This document shows, in pieces, positions 8,401-15,948 of a DNA stretch of 22,095 bases (positions are counted from its first letter, which is position 1; each line of letters begins with the position of its first letter). Under the pieces are notes generated by a model. The model was given only the letters and a program-made list of their open reading frames with translations, had not been told where the DNA came from and searched no databases. The translations under genes and the position numbers were made by a program. The DNA comes from a virus: positions 1,067 to 23,161 of IMG/VR virus record IMGVR_UViG_3300030060_007264. The stretch is one strand, 5' to 3'.

Positions 8401-9743
8401 ATTATATCCTCAAATAAACCAATTGAAATATAAGTGTCATTTATATTACCATCGTTGATAAAAACACCAGTTCTAATTGAATTGTTGTGTGAGGGTATAG
8501 TTTCATCAACTCCAGGCGTGAACTTATTACCTGATAATAATTTACGACTTAGATAATTTACGTTAGCGTTGAATGTTTTTACATCATCCGTTGAGGAGTT
8601 AGCGTTTGGTATATCTATTATTTGTTTTGCATCAATTTCATCATCAGTAATATTATCTTGAACGTCAGATACCAATGGATTGATGGCTAAATATTTAATG
8701 GTATGATTTAGAATATTTTCAATATTTAATTTTACAGTTCTATTTACTTCAAGTGTTAACATAGCAGCGTTAGCTGATGTTATGGTTAACTCACATTCAA
8801 CGCTACCATCTTGCATTATTTTAGAACTAAAATTATTAACAATACCATCAATAACATCCATGTTTGAATAATTTTCTGTTACGAATCCTTGTTTGGAATC
8901 ACCCTTGTCAGTTTCACCATATAGAAATGTCTTAATGTCTCCACTATCTATTAAGTCTTGAGGTTCGTATAATGAGTCTGTGTTTAAAGTTCCCCATCCA
9001 AAATCTAAGAATATTCTAGCGCCTGGTTTTAAAAAGTATTTACTATATATGTTTTCAAAATCATCAAAGTTGTGAACCATGAATCGTATACTTGTTTGTT
9101 TTCTAACACCAAACATATCTTGAGTTTCTGAATTAATTGAAATAATTCCAGCGTCAGGTTTTAAAAATGGATTTTTTGAGTTTTGATTTTGAAAAAATGT
9201 TGATTCATCTTCTTGATTATTAGGATTAAATAAATTAAAGTTATTGGTGTTCACTTGATAGATTTTAAAATCAAAAGTTTTGTCCTCAACATCTTGTCCA
9301 GTTTTTACAAACCACGCACCATTGGGATATTGCTCCGTTCCTTCAACCCAAACAACTTTAGAACCCTCATTTAATTGAGCTAAATTATTGGCCTTTCCTT
9401 CAGCTACAAGTTTTTCTTTTTCTATATATTCTTGATTAGACGTTGAATTTGGGGCTACTTCAAAAACAGCTAAGTTTTCAATCGCTTGTTCAGGTGTAAC
9501 CAACTCCACAGCCGTCCACATTCTAGCGAATGGAGTTCTTGATGATAAATCTGCAACACCATTGAAATCATTATTTATTAATTCACCAAACTCCCAATAA
9601 TTTTCATTATCATATTTTTTGTATCGTTTAGATGCAACCTCATCATTAGGGTGACGAGTTCGAGATGCAGCTAGTTGTCTAGCTTCAAGTACCTGTTTTA
9701 CTTTTATTGGTAAATCAGAACCAAATATTCTTTCATTAATCAT
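5448..9743 (-). CDS. Giant baseplate hub protein (gp27/gpD-like) with cysteine-rich C-terminus
   Basis: 1431 residues, ATG at 9743, six bases after the LysM gene. Residues about 190-330 include FLKPDAGIISINSE, ARIFLDFGWGT and ECELTITSANAAMLTLE, typical of hub beta-barrels. Residues about 815-900 include FISKVVKEEVP, LNLTIYGISSIQPGDIFKV and KVTHDIGVDGWYTTLDTQF, which match the second hub barrel of gp27, P2 gpD and VgrG proteins. From 900 to 1250 there is a mixed region of unknown fold. From 1252 to the end there are 18 cysteines in 180 residues. This part includes the module GCTDLNATNYNLNATTDDGS and a shorter relative near residue 1358, and ends NCCCLGAAG. T4 gp27 has only 391 residues. Hub identity is likely from motif and from position after tape measure, cap and LysM genes. 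The C-terminal part may form a spike or bind a partner. Confidence 0.75.
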   Translation of the reverse strand: MINERIFGSDLPIKVKQVLEARQLAASRTRHPNDEVASKRYKKYDNENYWEFGELINNDFNGVADLSSRTPFARMWTAVELVTPEQAIENLAVFEVAPNSTSNQEYIEKEKLVAEGKANNLAQLNEGSKVVWVEGTEQYPNGAWFVKTGQDVEDKTFDFKIYQVNTNNFNLFNPNNQEDESTFFQNQNSKNPFLKPDAGIISINSETQDMFGVRKQTSIRFMVHNFDDFENIYSKYFLKPGARIFLDFGWGTLNTDSLYEPQDLIDSGDIKTFLYGETDKGDSKQGFVTENYSNMDVIDGIVNNFSSKIMQDGSVECELTITSANAAMLTLEVNRTVKLNIENILNHTIKYLAINPLVSDVQDNITDDEIDAKQIIDIPNANSSTDDVKTFNANVNYLSRKLLSGNKFTPGVDETIPSHNNSIRTGVFINDGNINDTYISIGLFEDIIINSQFGFGNDIDKTKKNNINTGNNLQTRIDSSKNFTTYNVKLLDYQKALDAPGEGAPICVYPEWWGNSSPNDEGNSYSSQIGKTPNYEDDIDDEAQLDKQKNRIPIRELFISAEEILKSFKSSSSVQSAIEDLLEKINDDSYGIMDLRLKSGQVDSELSIIDGNKLDIQEKISNAGNSSDNQTQQSVQNDAFDKIFEFDVTSGNSIVKSYDVSFNMPDGGIGDMLAIQAMSHGNKPNPISKRIDDVVGLTAVDKDNLSIRYLPDNSAFRGNQLTADKNALLASSYQKTLDLVSDDTYPIRGKQSNENNIIGSMYNSTELEEQDFTESEQESEDKTKDTDGSAQSRLQRQIDENLLAQQALGVQVAEDTKDYYGKYFISKVVKEEVPNLLPMNLNLTIYGISSIQPGDIFKVNYLPKIYKDNVYFQTTKVTHDIGVDGWYTTLDTQFRIRPEIKSSTYNPSIASSTGNSVPDTVYDPRNIFEKLNLLDIKDNLWWTLGQEATENPRPERLAATADLEGGGELVSNEHFMAGLKSITPYSPAENYQFIDKVFKIKWGYKYFGKSPKKYGLDTNLGYLSSDWQQVSLPQEGMMLIFPNREVKVLNTKASGNRAVKDVKIIKGPLIGYGAKLSTKKIKTLSQDLSKTLETFNTGKFDPVFGDTTTDEQHTKNTIMNRPDDFSYFGIVLENGNDYYLITNGQNWAVVSDPEHIKYYDYDANHDFSTDKYGEGEEAINYYLTHYLSGYEDDDYGSYYRSEIDQYLRGNPENWDLFIQFQNADRTQLTTEGVIVNDELQPFTTPAIPDWPGCTDLNATNYNLNATTDDGSCLYYDPACDICDEVGVEIFGSDDCPTTYCVFQFDLFSVGTCLKKPCCDYLGAPTDPSHQHYNADVQSCVSEATPSEDESEGPVNIIGCMIPGDEMYNPDATIPCRHDGSNSNISDYYNNPDGQACQVIWNGNEHSCTAWCNTNGAGFEQGPNCCCLGAAG

Positions 9744-9748
9744 TTTTG

Positions 9749-10018
9749 TTAAAAACCTTTTGCTCTATCAGTTGATATTGGTATTCTTAATGATGTTCCA
9801 GCTGGAATGTTATTAGTTGTTAAATTATTTACTTTCGCTATAAACCACCACAATGACGCATCATTATAAAACTCATTAGCTAAATTATCACATCTGTCAC
9901 CTTCTTGTGCTATGAAATACATGTCATCATTTTGTTCAGGTACTTTTTCATATATGGTTGTTCCATAAGCGTTTTTTCCACTTTTTTTACTAACTCGTGT
10001 TTGTTTATATCTAGCCAT
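9749..10018 (-). CDS. LysM-domain tail protein (gp53- or gpX-like)
   Basis: 89 residues. Its ATG lies inside the end of the preceding gene, with an 8-base overlap (ATGGCTAG). The ribosome site GGAG lies within that gene. Residues 34-80 form a LysM-like domain: YFIAQEGDRCDNLANEFYND, then LWWFIAKVNNL and IPAGTSLRIP. This matches the LysM part of baseplate wedge protein gp53 (ANAIYG..LYWVLL in T4) and the small P2 gpX proteins. In contractile tails these link hub, tube and baseplate. T4 gp53 is about twice as long, so this is a minimal version. Its place between the cap and hub genes fits. Confidence 0.75.
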   Translation of the reverse strand: MARYKQTRVSKKSGKNAYGTTIYEKVPEQNDDMYFIAQEGDRCDNLANEFYNDASLWWFIAKVNNLTTNNIPAGTSLRIPISTDRAKGF

Positions 10019-11732
10019 TTGAATCTCCTACATATCCATAGAATGAATAATCATTTTCAGATTCTTCGGTTTCAAGATTTCCTGATTCCGCGATTTGTTT
10101 AAATTGTGGTACGTCCCCATGAATTACTTGATATGAAATAGTAACCATTATGTGTCTAGGCGCTCTTTTTCCTTCCTCAGTTTCATATGGAGATTCTTCA
10201 GGAATGTTATAAGATAAACTTTTTATAAATCCTGTTAATTCATTGTTTTCTCTACCAAACATTTCACCAATTCTCATTTTTGTAAGTGGTGGTTTCATAC
10301 GTAATCTTGATTGGTCATCTTTTTTATATTCTGGATAAGCTAAAGATGTAAGTCTATTTATTTTAGTATATATCATTGAAAATTCATCAGGTGTATGGGC
10401 GAATAATTTTAAATTAAAGTTAATTTCTCGTTCAGCGCTTTGATAAACATACACAGGTTCACTACGACCAATATAATTTGTGGGGTTCCAGTTTGGACTA
10501 ACACTTTCAGTCAAGCCATCTATGTAAGCTCTAAAGAATATATATCCATTATCTCTCAAATCTTTAAAGTAAAACGGCATTCCGTTCTTATAAGACTCAA
10601 CGTTAAAGTTTAATTGTTCGTCTCCAGCTTCTGTTGATGCCACATCAACTTTTAAGTTATCACCTTTAATAATTTTAGCTAACGTTACTCTATCACCCGA
10701 CTTAACAACTGCATTTTTATTTCTATATCTACTTCCAACGGCTACAAGACTACCACCTCTTCTTGTATCAACCAATGGACTATTTGTGTCAGTTGAAAAT
10801 TGCATATACCCACCAAAACTTGGATGAATACTATAATCATTTACTACACTCTCGTAGTCGGTGAATTGAGAAAAATTAGCTGTAGGAGTTTGAAACAATT
10901 CACCTGTTGGAAGACTTGGTATATCAAAACTATTATCAGTTGGTAATGGAAAATCTCTTCTTAACAAAGTGGGGAGAGATGGCACTCCTCCTTGATTTCC
11001 AGACCCCACCACTCTTGCCAAGGAAGAACCTAAAGTTGATAATGGGCTGTACAACGATGCAAATCTAGATGGTGAAATTATTGTTGATTCCGATGGTGAA
11101 CCATCATTAGATGGAATAGCCCATTCAGCTTGTGAACCAGCCACACCTAAAGCATTTTGCTTAGCTATAAAAGCCAATCCAGCTGGTGATGATAAATACT
11201 TAGTTAACCTAAGTGTATCCGTAACAGCTCTAATTAATGGAATTGAACGTCCTCCTTGATTTAAAATTCTACCACCACTTAAACCTTCAGTTGTTGGTAT
11301 GTTTGATACTATGTATGGTTCACCCCCACCAATTCCTAAAAAATCATCTCTAGAGGGGCTGAATATACTAACTTTCCGTGAGTCTCCCCCACCTCTAATT
11401 TTTAAATTATCTCTATTTACCTCTCCCCCATACAAATATGGTTGAATTGTATTTCCACTTCTTGGACTAGGTGAATCTATCGTTAATGGATTATGGTCTG
11501 AGGTGTATAGTTTTTCCCATGATGAACCATTTAATGGTCTGTTGATATCAATTCTATTAGGTTCAACTAAACTACTTTTTGGTATTCTTGTTAATTGTCT
11601 TGTTAAATTATCAGGTGAAACAATTGGAAAAAGATTTATGTCATTAAGTGAGCTGTTATCACCTCGATGAACACTTTCATTTGGAAAGTCGGGTAAATCA
11701 TTAAATATACTATTTAGATTTTCTAAAGCCAA
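10011..11732 (-). CDS. Baseplate tail-tube cap/initiator protein (gp48/gp54-like)
   Basis: 573 residues with a TTG start at 11732, behind GGAG at about 11740. The first 380 residues are Gly-, Ser- and Pro-rich, with little recognisable structure. The C-terminal domain from about 387 is characteristic. It has FFRAYIDGLTESVSPNWNP, YIGRSEPVYVYQSAEREINF, a helical KINRLTSLAYPEY, then FIKSLSYNIPEESPYE and HIMVTISYQVIHGDVP. This resembles the gp48/gp54 class that caps the hub and starts tube polymerisation. T4 gp48 (364) and gp54 (320) are shorter; here one longer protein may do both jobs. It lies between the tape measure and LysM genes. The two T4 roles cannot be separated from sequence alone. Confidence 0.7.
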   Translation of the reverse strand: MALENLNSIFNDLPDFPNESVHRGDNSSLNDINLFPIVSPDNLTRQLTRIPKSSLVEPNRIDINRPLNGSSWEKLYTSDHNPLTIDSPSPRSGNTIQPYLYGGEVNRDNLKIRGGGDSRKVSIFSPSRDDFLGIGGGEPYIVSNIPTTEGLSGGRILNQGGRSIPLIRAVTDTLRLTKYLSSPAGLAFIAKQNALGVAGSQAEWAIPSNDGSPSESTIISPSRFASLYSPLSTLGSSLARVVGSGNQGGVPSLPTLLRRDFPLPTDNSFDIPSLPTGELFQTPTANFSQFTDYESVVNDYSIHPSFGGYMQFSTDTNSPLVDTRRGGSLVAVGSRYRNKNAVVKSGDRVTLAKIIKGDNLKVDVASTEAGDEQLNFNVESYKNGMPFYFKDLRDNGYIFFRAYIDGLTESVSPNWNPTNYIGRSEPVYVYQSAEREINFNLKLFAHTPDEFSMIYTKINRLTSLAYPEYKKDDQSRLRMKPPLTKMRIGEMFGRENNELTGFIKSLSYNIPEESPYETEEGKRAPRHIMVTISYQVIHGDVPQFKQIAESGNLETEESENDYSFYGYVGDSNG

Positions 11733-11744
11733 TTATATTCTCCA

Positions 11745-13580
11745 TTACATAGATTTCAAGGTATCACCAACTCTACTTCCAATACCACGTATAGCACTTC
11801 CACCAACACCAAAATAAGAAGACATTTCTTGTCTTAATTTTGATATCTCTGTTTTCACTAATTCTGTTTCTCTTTTTAATTCCATAATGTTACCACCACC
11901 ACCCCCAGCAACCATTCCAGCCACACCAGGCCCTGCTACAAAATCATCATTAGGACTCAAAGAAAACAAACCACCTTCACTTGGTGACACCAAAGTTTTA
12001 CCATTCGCACTAAACATATCACCAGCTGGAGTAGCGAATCCCGTGATAAGCGCAGCTATTCCTCCTAACACAGCAGGAGCTGCGGCGAAAGCTGCTAATG
12101 CACCTGGCCCTAAAGTACCAGCTGCGTTAAAATAAGCTAAGGCTGATGCTGATATGGCAGCTGCTGTATTTTTTACCACTATACCGGCTAACAACCCACT
12201 AACTAAAGGTAATAAACCAACTGTTTCATCAAGTCCTTTAATAAACGAACCAACACCTTCAACCAATCTAGCTATACTTGGACCTATAGAACCAGCTAAT
12301 TCCAGACCAAGACTTTTGAAATCATTTAATATTTTTGCAGTTGCTGTAATGGTGTCTTCAGGTATTTCGTTTTCCGCTGATAATCTATTGATTTCACCTT
12401 GTAAGGTTTTTTGTTCATTTTGTTGAGATACTAATTTTTGTATGTCTTCAACATTCAGTCCAAGCGCTTTGGACAATGCATCTCTTTGTATTCTATTTAA
12501 AGCGTTAAACTCTGCTTCACTACCAACTTGTTTTACTATTTCAGATTGTAAACCCTCTAAATCATTTGCTAGTGATAACTCTCTAGCTTTCTGTAAATTT
12601 AAATTTCTACCTAATAATATTGAGGCCTCTACCTCTGCATTTATTGAATCTTGAAAATTTAATAAACCATCAGCGGCTGAAGCCACAGATGACAATTCAA
12701 TACCTAATTTTCTAGCTTGTACAGCAGCTCTTAAAATATTCTCACCACCATCTTGAGAAAATCTTGCGAATAATCCTGTGTTAGTGGCCACATCACTTAA
12801 TACTTTATCAGGCGCTACATTATTTGCCTTAGCTAATTGTCGTGCTCCTAATAATAAATTTTCTGCTTGTTGTCCAGTTAATCCTTGAGTTTGTGTAAAT
12901 AACCCTACTAATTTAGTTGAATCATCTACACTCATACCAGTTGAGGCTGATATTCTAGCCACATTGTTTGATAATTTAGCAGCTTCAATTACTCCAATAC
13001 CGAAACTGTTTGCTAAATCTGATATAGACCTTTGAGCATTTTCACTAGTAAGCCCTACACTTACGAATTGTCTATTAGACTTTTCTAGTTCTTGTCGAAA
13101 CTCCGTTACACCAATTCCACCAAATTGGTCAGCTATGACTCTTTGTTGAGCTTCAAAGGTGGCTAATAAAGCTGTGGCTATTGTGAGTGGGTTTGTCAAG
13201 AAACCACTTATAGATGCACCCACATTACCAAATGCGTTATCTATTTCACTTACTGAGTCTTTTGCAGTTTGAAGTAATTTATTAGCTTGTTTTTGTAGTT
13301 TTAATTCAGCAACTTTATTTGTGATAATTTTTTGTTCATTTTTATATCTGTTAGCTGTTATGGTTTTACCTTGTTTATTTAAGCTATTTACTTTAGATAA
13401 AATATCTTTTTGTATGTTGGTTAATTTATTTAAATCATCCTCTGATTCAACCATTTCACTTAAAATTTTAGCTCTATCCTTAAGTGTTTTTACGTTACGA
13501 TTACTAGCTGCAGCTCTTTCCTGCTCTAATCTTAAAGCTTCTTTCGCAAAATCTATTTGTTCTCTAAAGTTGTCCGCCAT
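11745..13580 (-). CDS. Tail tape measure protein (gp29-like)
   Basis: 611 residues, close to T4 gp29 (590). ATG at 13580, nine bases after the preceding gene. Residues 1-115 are a charged helical, coiled-coil region. A hydrophobic segment follows near 127-142. A long helical middle contains several A-x-x-L-S repeats and SASTGMSVDDSTKLVG. A second hydrophobic, Ala/Gly-rich stretch spans about 454-517, with potential membrane-spanning helices. A Gly-rich run near the C-terminus precedes a final coiled coil, ELKRETELVKTEISKLRQE. This is the standard build of a tape measure, which sets tube length and takes part in DNA ejection. Its position after gp26 and a small protein, and before the cap and hub genes, supports this. 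Confidence 0.85.
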   Translation of the reverse strand: MADNFREQIDFAKEALRLEQERAAASNRNVKTLKDRAKILSEMVESEDDLNKLTNIQKDILSKVNSLNKQGKTITANRYKNEQKIITNKVAELKLQKQANKLLQTAKDSVSEIDNAFGNVGASISGFLTNPLTIATALLATFEAQQRVIADQFGGIGVTEFRQELEKSNRQFVSVGLTSENAQRSISDLANSFGIGVIEAAKLSNNVARISASTGMSVDDSTKLVGLFTQTQGLTGQQAENLLLGARQLAKANNVAPDKVLSDVATNTGLFARFSQDGGENILRAAVQARKLGIELSSVASAADGLLNFQDSINAEVEASILLGRNLNLQKARELSLANDLEGLQSEIVKQVGSEAEFNALNRIQRDALSKALGLNVEDIQKLVSQQNEQKTLQGEINRLSAENEIPEDTITATAKILNDFKSLGLELAGSIGPSIARLVEGVGSFIKGLDETVGLLPLVSGLLAGIVVKNTAAAISASALAYFNAAGTLGPGALAAFAAAPAVLGGIAALITGFATPAGDMFSANGKTLVSPSEGGLFSLSPNDDFVAGPGVAGMVAGGGGGNIMELKRETELVKTEISKLRQEMSSYFGVGGSAIRGIGSRVGDTLKSM

Positions 13581-13589
13581 TTAAATTCT

Positions 13590-13850
13590 CTATTTTACAA
13601 AATCACTCAATTTATATCTACTAAGTTTGATAGGTTTGTGATTGGGATTCAATTCTTTAAGTCTTTTGTTTAACGTGGTTTCTATATCATTAACACCTTT
13701 ATTCAAAGACATAAATCCAGATACTATTTTTTTATCTTTTCTAAGTATTTTTTCTTCTTTAGAAGGTATTCTTAACAATCTTGCTAATTTACTAAAAAAA
13801 CTCTCAGCTAAAATATTTTCATTGTTCATATATGACTTTTTCTTTGACAC
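13590..13850 (-). CDS. Small basic protein of unknown function between gp26 and tape measure
   Basis: 86 residues starting with GTG at 13850, six bases after an AGGAG. The protein is very lysine-rich and mostly helical. SFFSKLARLLRIPSKEEKIL forms an amphipathic helix, a second helix runs around VNDIETTLNKRLKEL, and the end has KPIKLSRYKLSDFVK. It is not secreted and has no known motif. Sitting immediately before the tape measure gene, and after the gp26 frameshift extension, it could be a tape measure-associated factor. That is inference from position only. It appears to be the first gene of the long operon, since a promoter-like motif lies 30 bases upstream. Confidence 0.7.
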   Translation of the reverse strand: MSKKKSYMNNENILAESFFSKLARLLRIPSKEEKILRKDKKIVSGFMSLNKGVNDIETTLNKRLKELNPNHKPIKLSRYKLSDFVK

Positions 13851-13877
13851 ACTTTTCTCCTAATTAGATGTAAGTAT

Positions 13878-13894
13878 TCATATATAAATATAAA
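13878..13894 (-). promoter_or_regulatory. Promoter-like ATATTTATATATGA motif, start of the long tail operon
   Basis: In gene direction this reads TTTATATTTATATATGA, 28 bases before the GTG of the 86-residue protein with an AGGAG between. No further copy is found until 1650, so this element may serve eight genes over 12 kb. Confidence 0.45.
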
Positions 13895-13906
13895 ATATGT
13901 AAGAAA

Positions 13907-14140
13907 TTATCTTTTAAATCTTGGATTGATAGCCGGCTTTGAAACTTTTGGTTTATTTTTATTTCTTGACTCCTCTGCTCTTTTCTTTTCTTCTTGTTTA
14001 ACATCAAGAAGTTTTTTAAAATAGAATTGTCTTAAATAAGTAGGCATATTATAAACGTCAGAATGTGTAAATCCTTGTCCATAATAAATTAATTGAAATA
14101 TCTGTTCGTGAACTTTTGGTTTATCAGTCGATTGTAGGCC
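13907..14140 (-). CDS. Frameshift extension of gp26 (77 codons), probable chaperone C-terminal domain
   Basis: An open frame in -2/+1 relation to gp26 begins right at the T-run and runs 77 codons to TAA 13909-13907. Immediately upstream the frame is closed by TAA, three codons before the shift point, and the first internal ATG is codon 32, without a ribosome site. It therefore has no usable start of its own. The peptide has HEQIFQLIYYGQGFTHSDVY, then MPTYLRQFYFKKLL, a helical lysine/glutamate stretch and a basic end. A long first product plus a short, shifted, partly helical extension just before the tape measure gene is the layout of the G/GT tail assembly chaperones. The combined protein would have 319 (+1) or 320 (-2) residues. 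In T4, gene 51 follows 26; whether this domain corresponds to gp51 is open. Confidence 0.7.
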   Translation of the reverse strand, partial: GLQSTDKPKVHEQIFQLIYYGQGFTHSDVYNMPTYLRQFYFKKLLDVKQEEKKRAEESRNKNKPKVSKPAINPRFKR

Positions 14141-14867
14141 AAAAAAAGTTTACCGTCATTGGTATTTCTACCTTGACGGACTCACCTCCTATCTCTATTT
14201 CTTGTTCTAATTCAATGTCTGGTGATACTTTTCTTATCTCAACTCTCAAATGCATTGAATCTCTAGCCAGCATGTTTTGTGCTAAATTATTTATTGTTGA
14301 TTGATTATCATCACCATCAACAGAGGTTATTGTGTGCCTTAAACGTGTTGTTAATTCAGGCAATACAGTTGAACCAACTTTTTTAGATGCTGCTAAGTCT
14401 TTGTTTATAGAAGCCTCATCTTTACTAGTGAGTAATTTAAAAGTTATTTTTTTCTTTGAAATTGGTAATTCAGTCTCAAACTTATTTTCTTCCACACCAT
14501 CTGGTAGTTTTTTAAAAGGACAATCTGCTAAATTAAATGTATGATTAATTTTTTGTCCTGTTTTTGGATTGATAACTTCAGCGGTATACTCAGGCCCATA
14601 AGCTAACACCCTAGCGGCCACCATTATAGCGTTTTTATCTCCAAGTATTAAATCATCTGATTTAACACCATTGGTTAATATTAATGAATCCAACAATCTA
14701 TCAATTACTACACCTTTTTGAATTAAGTTTTGTGACGTTAAAATATCTTCTTCCTTCGCAGTCATATATTTTATTTCTATTTTACCGTCTTTTAATGGAT
14801 GATTATCTGGATATAACTTACCTTCACTTGGTAAGTCAATCATTTCACTCGAAAAACTATTTGACAT
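14124..14867 (-). CDS. 26: gp26-like baseplate hub assembly / tail chaperone protein
   Basis: 247 residues, ATG at 14867. The N-terminus has the family signature LPSEGKLYPDNHPLKDGKIE, followed by YMTAKEEDILTSQNLIQKG, LLDSLIL and the block LILGDKNAIMVAARVLAYG. The middle holds a CPFKKLPDG segment and a second beta-rich part. The end, VNFFWPTID, resembles T4-like gp26 termini from memory. T4 gp26 (208 residues) is required for baseplate hub assembly. The last seven codons contain a TTTTTTT tract where a -2 or +1 shift would replace WPTID with a 77-residue extension. The gene starts three bases after the muramidase stop, so the two are probably co-transcribed. Confidence 0.85.
   Translation of the reverse strand: MSNSFSSEMIDLPSEGKLYPDNHPLKDGKIEIKYMTAKEEDILTSQNLIQKGVVIDRLLDSLILTNGVKSDDLILGDKNAIMVAARVLAYGPEYTAEVINPKTGQKINHTFNLADCPFKKLPDGVEENKFETELPISKKKITFKLLTSKDEASINKDLAASKKVGSTVLPELTTRLRHTITSVDGDDNQSTINNLAQNMLARDSMHLRVEIRKVSPDIELEQEIEIGGESVKVEIPMTVNFFWPTID
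14141..14147 (-). other. Putative programmed frameshift site TTTTTTT
   Basis: In gene direction the site reads AAC TTT TTT TGG in the gp26 frame. Slipping back two bases or skipping one places ribosomes in the 77-codon downstream frame. A simple -1 slip gives a short product ending after 16 codons. A homopolymer sequencing or assembly error is the alternative explanation. Confidence 0.6.
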
Positions 14868-14870
14868 AAC

Positions 14871-15350
14871 TTAAACCTCCGTGGCTCTTTTGTACCAACC
14901 ATACCAAAATCTCTCTTGTTCTGGTTTCTTTATAACTAAATTAGCGAATCGTAACACACGATAGGCTCTAACTCTTTCAAGTTCTACATTTTGAATAGCT
15001 TTTAAAGTCATTGGCCCCATTCCACCATCTACATCAATCTTGTTTCTGTTTTTAGCATTAGCCGCTCTTTGTAATACCTTTACAGCTCCACCTCTACCAA
15101 AGTTTACACACATGTCAAAATAAATATGTCGTAAATGTTTTGGGACTTCATCACATTTAGCAGGTCTCCAATAATCTTGATGATATATTTTTTTGGCTTG
15201 TTCTATGGTAAGATTTTTGATGTCCACATTAGGATACCATCTTTTAGCGATTCCATACTTGGTTTCACCACCAGCATCATGTGGGTCGTTAACATAACCA
15301 CCTTCATGGTGTAAAACGTCTTCTATTATTTCTTCAAATGTAGTTTTCAT
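14871..15350 (-). CDS. GH108-type N-acetylmuramidase (phage lysozyme)
   Basis: 159 residues from ATG 15350. A longer frame to a TTG at 15413 exists but passes through the terminator hairpin and would add an unlikely leader, so it is rejected. Residues 5-60 match the GH108 fold: FEEIIEDVLHHEGGYVNDPH with the catalytic Glu at 16, GGETKYGIAKRWYP, then IYHQDYWRP. The C-terminal part has NFGRGGAVKVLQRAAN and DGGMGPMTLKAI, a peptidoglycan-binding type 3 domain. The enzyme would cut the glycan strands of the host wall. There is no signal peptide or membrane segment and no holin nearby, so release may need a holin elsewhere, or the enzyme may be a virion component. It sits between tail tube and gp26, among structural genes. 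No ribosome site is visible before the ATG. Confidence 0.8.
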   Translation of the reverse strand: MKTTFEEIIEDVLHHEGGYVNDPHDAGGETKYGIAKRWYPNVDIKNLTIEQAKKIYHQDYWRPAKCDEVPKHLRHIYFDMCVNFGRGGAVKVLQRAANAKNRNKIDVDGGMGPMTLKAIQNVELERVRAYRVLRFANLVIKKPEQERFWYGWYKRATEV

Positions 15351-15351
15351 T

Positions 15352-15370
15352 TCATATATAAATATATATA
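15352..15370 (-). promoter_or_regulatory. Promoter-like ATATTTATATATGA motif touching the muramidase start
   Basis: In gene direction this reads TATATATATTTATATATGA, and it ends one base before the ATG. If it is a -10 element, transcription would begin inside the gene or the mRNA would be leaderless. A two-codon frame ATG-AAA-TGA overlaps the real start. Confidence 0.4.
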
Positions 15371-15374
15371 ATAC

Positions 15375-15407
15375 AAAAAAACCCTCAATAAAATTAAGGG
15401 TTTTTTT
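15375..15407 (-). terminator. Strong hairpin terminator after the tail tube gene
   Basis: Plus-strand positions 15375-15385 pair with 15397-15407, an A7-CCC stem against GGG-T7. In transcript direction the stem can extend to about 14 bp with one G-T pair, leaving a loop of about 5 bases, followed by TTTTTTTG. It begins about 20 bases after the gp19 stop. The symmetric A/T runs let it work in both directions. Confidence 0.85.
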
Positions 15408-15428
15408 ATTCAAGTATTTAGCATTAAA

Positions 15429-15917
15429 TTAAAACTTAAGTATAGCGTAATCGTATCTTAAAGTTAGTGCTATTTCAACCGGGTCGCTTGTTTCAAAAGA
15501 TAAGTCACCAAAGTTAGCTGTTTGAATATAAGCTCCCTTTAGTTCCCATTCTTCAATAACATCACCCACAGGCCCTAAAAGGTTAAAAGTAATGTCTTTT
15601 TTATAAAAATCTGAGTAACCATCTCTACCAGTTACTGATTCGTGATGTAATCTAATCCATTCAATCACTTGTTGTGCACCTGATGGAACGATTGGGTCGT
15701 ATAATGTGATATCTAATGGTTGCCATCTTGACTTACCTTTAACATATCGTGTCACATTCATATGTTCCAATACCACCTCATCTGATTCCAATGATGGCCT
15801 ATTCATTGATTTAATCAAATAAGCGTTAATACCATCAATCTGCATTATGAACCGATTTTGTAGTTTCGGTTCAAAAGGTGTAAACATTATATCTTGTGGT
15901 TCTAATAATTCTGGCAT
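15429..15917 (-). CDS. 19: Tail tube protein (gp19-like)
   Basis: 162 residues, one fewer than T4 gp19. ATG at 15917 with AGGAG before it. It opens MPELLEPQDIMFTPFEPKLQ, then NRFIMQIDGINAYLIKSMNRP, a strand block RYVKGKSRWQPLDITLYDPI, VTGRDGYSDFYKKDITFNLL, and ends in a beta strand, VEIALTLRYDYAILKF. This is the typical gp19 fold with no insertions. The protein polymerises into hexameric rings around the tape measure, forming the inner tube through which DNA leaves. The gene is alone in its unit, with a promoter-like motif before it and a strong terminator after it. This suits independent high expression. Confidence 0.9.
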   Translation of the reverse strand: MPELLEPQDIMFTPFEPKLQNRFIMQIDGINAYLIKSMNRPSLESDEVVLEHMNVTRYVKGKSRWQPLDITLYDPIVPSGAQQVIEWIRLHHESVTGRDGYSDFYKKDITFNLLGPVGDVIEEWELKGAYIQTANFGDLSFETSDPVEIALTLRYDYAILKF

Positions 15918-15948
15918 TTTATTTCTCCTAAATACTTGATACCTTTAT

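Noticed and set aside
11887-12426. Plus-strand frames opposite the tape measure gene
   Set aside because: Antisense shadows of Ala/Gly-rich coding sequence, with Pro/Ala-rich low-complexity translation and no ribosome sites.
13907-14047. Independent small gene starting at the internal ATG 14047
   Set aside because: No ribosome site, and the upstream part of the same frame is also protein-like (HEQIFQLIYYGQGF). The frameshift reading explains the whole frame better.
14871-15413. Longer muramidase frame starting at TTG 15413
   Set aside because: It would translate through the terminator hairpin and the AT motif, adding a leader absent from GH108 proteins. ATG 15350 gives a normal N-terminus.
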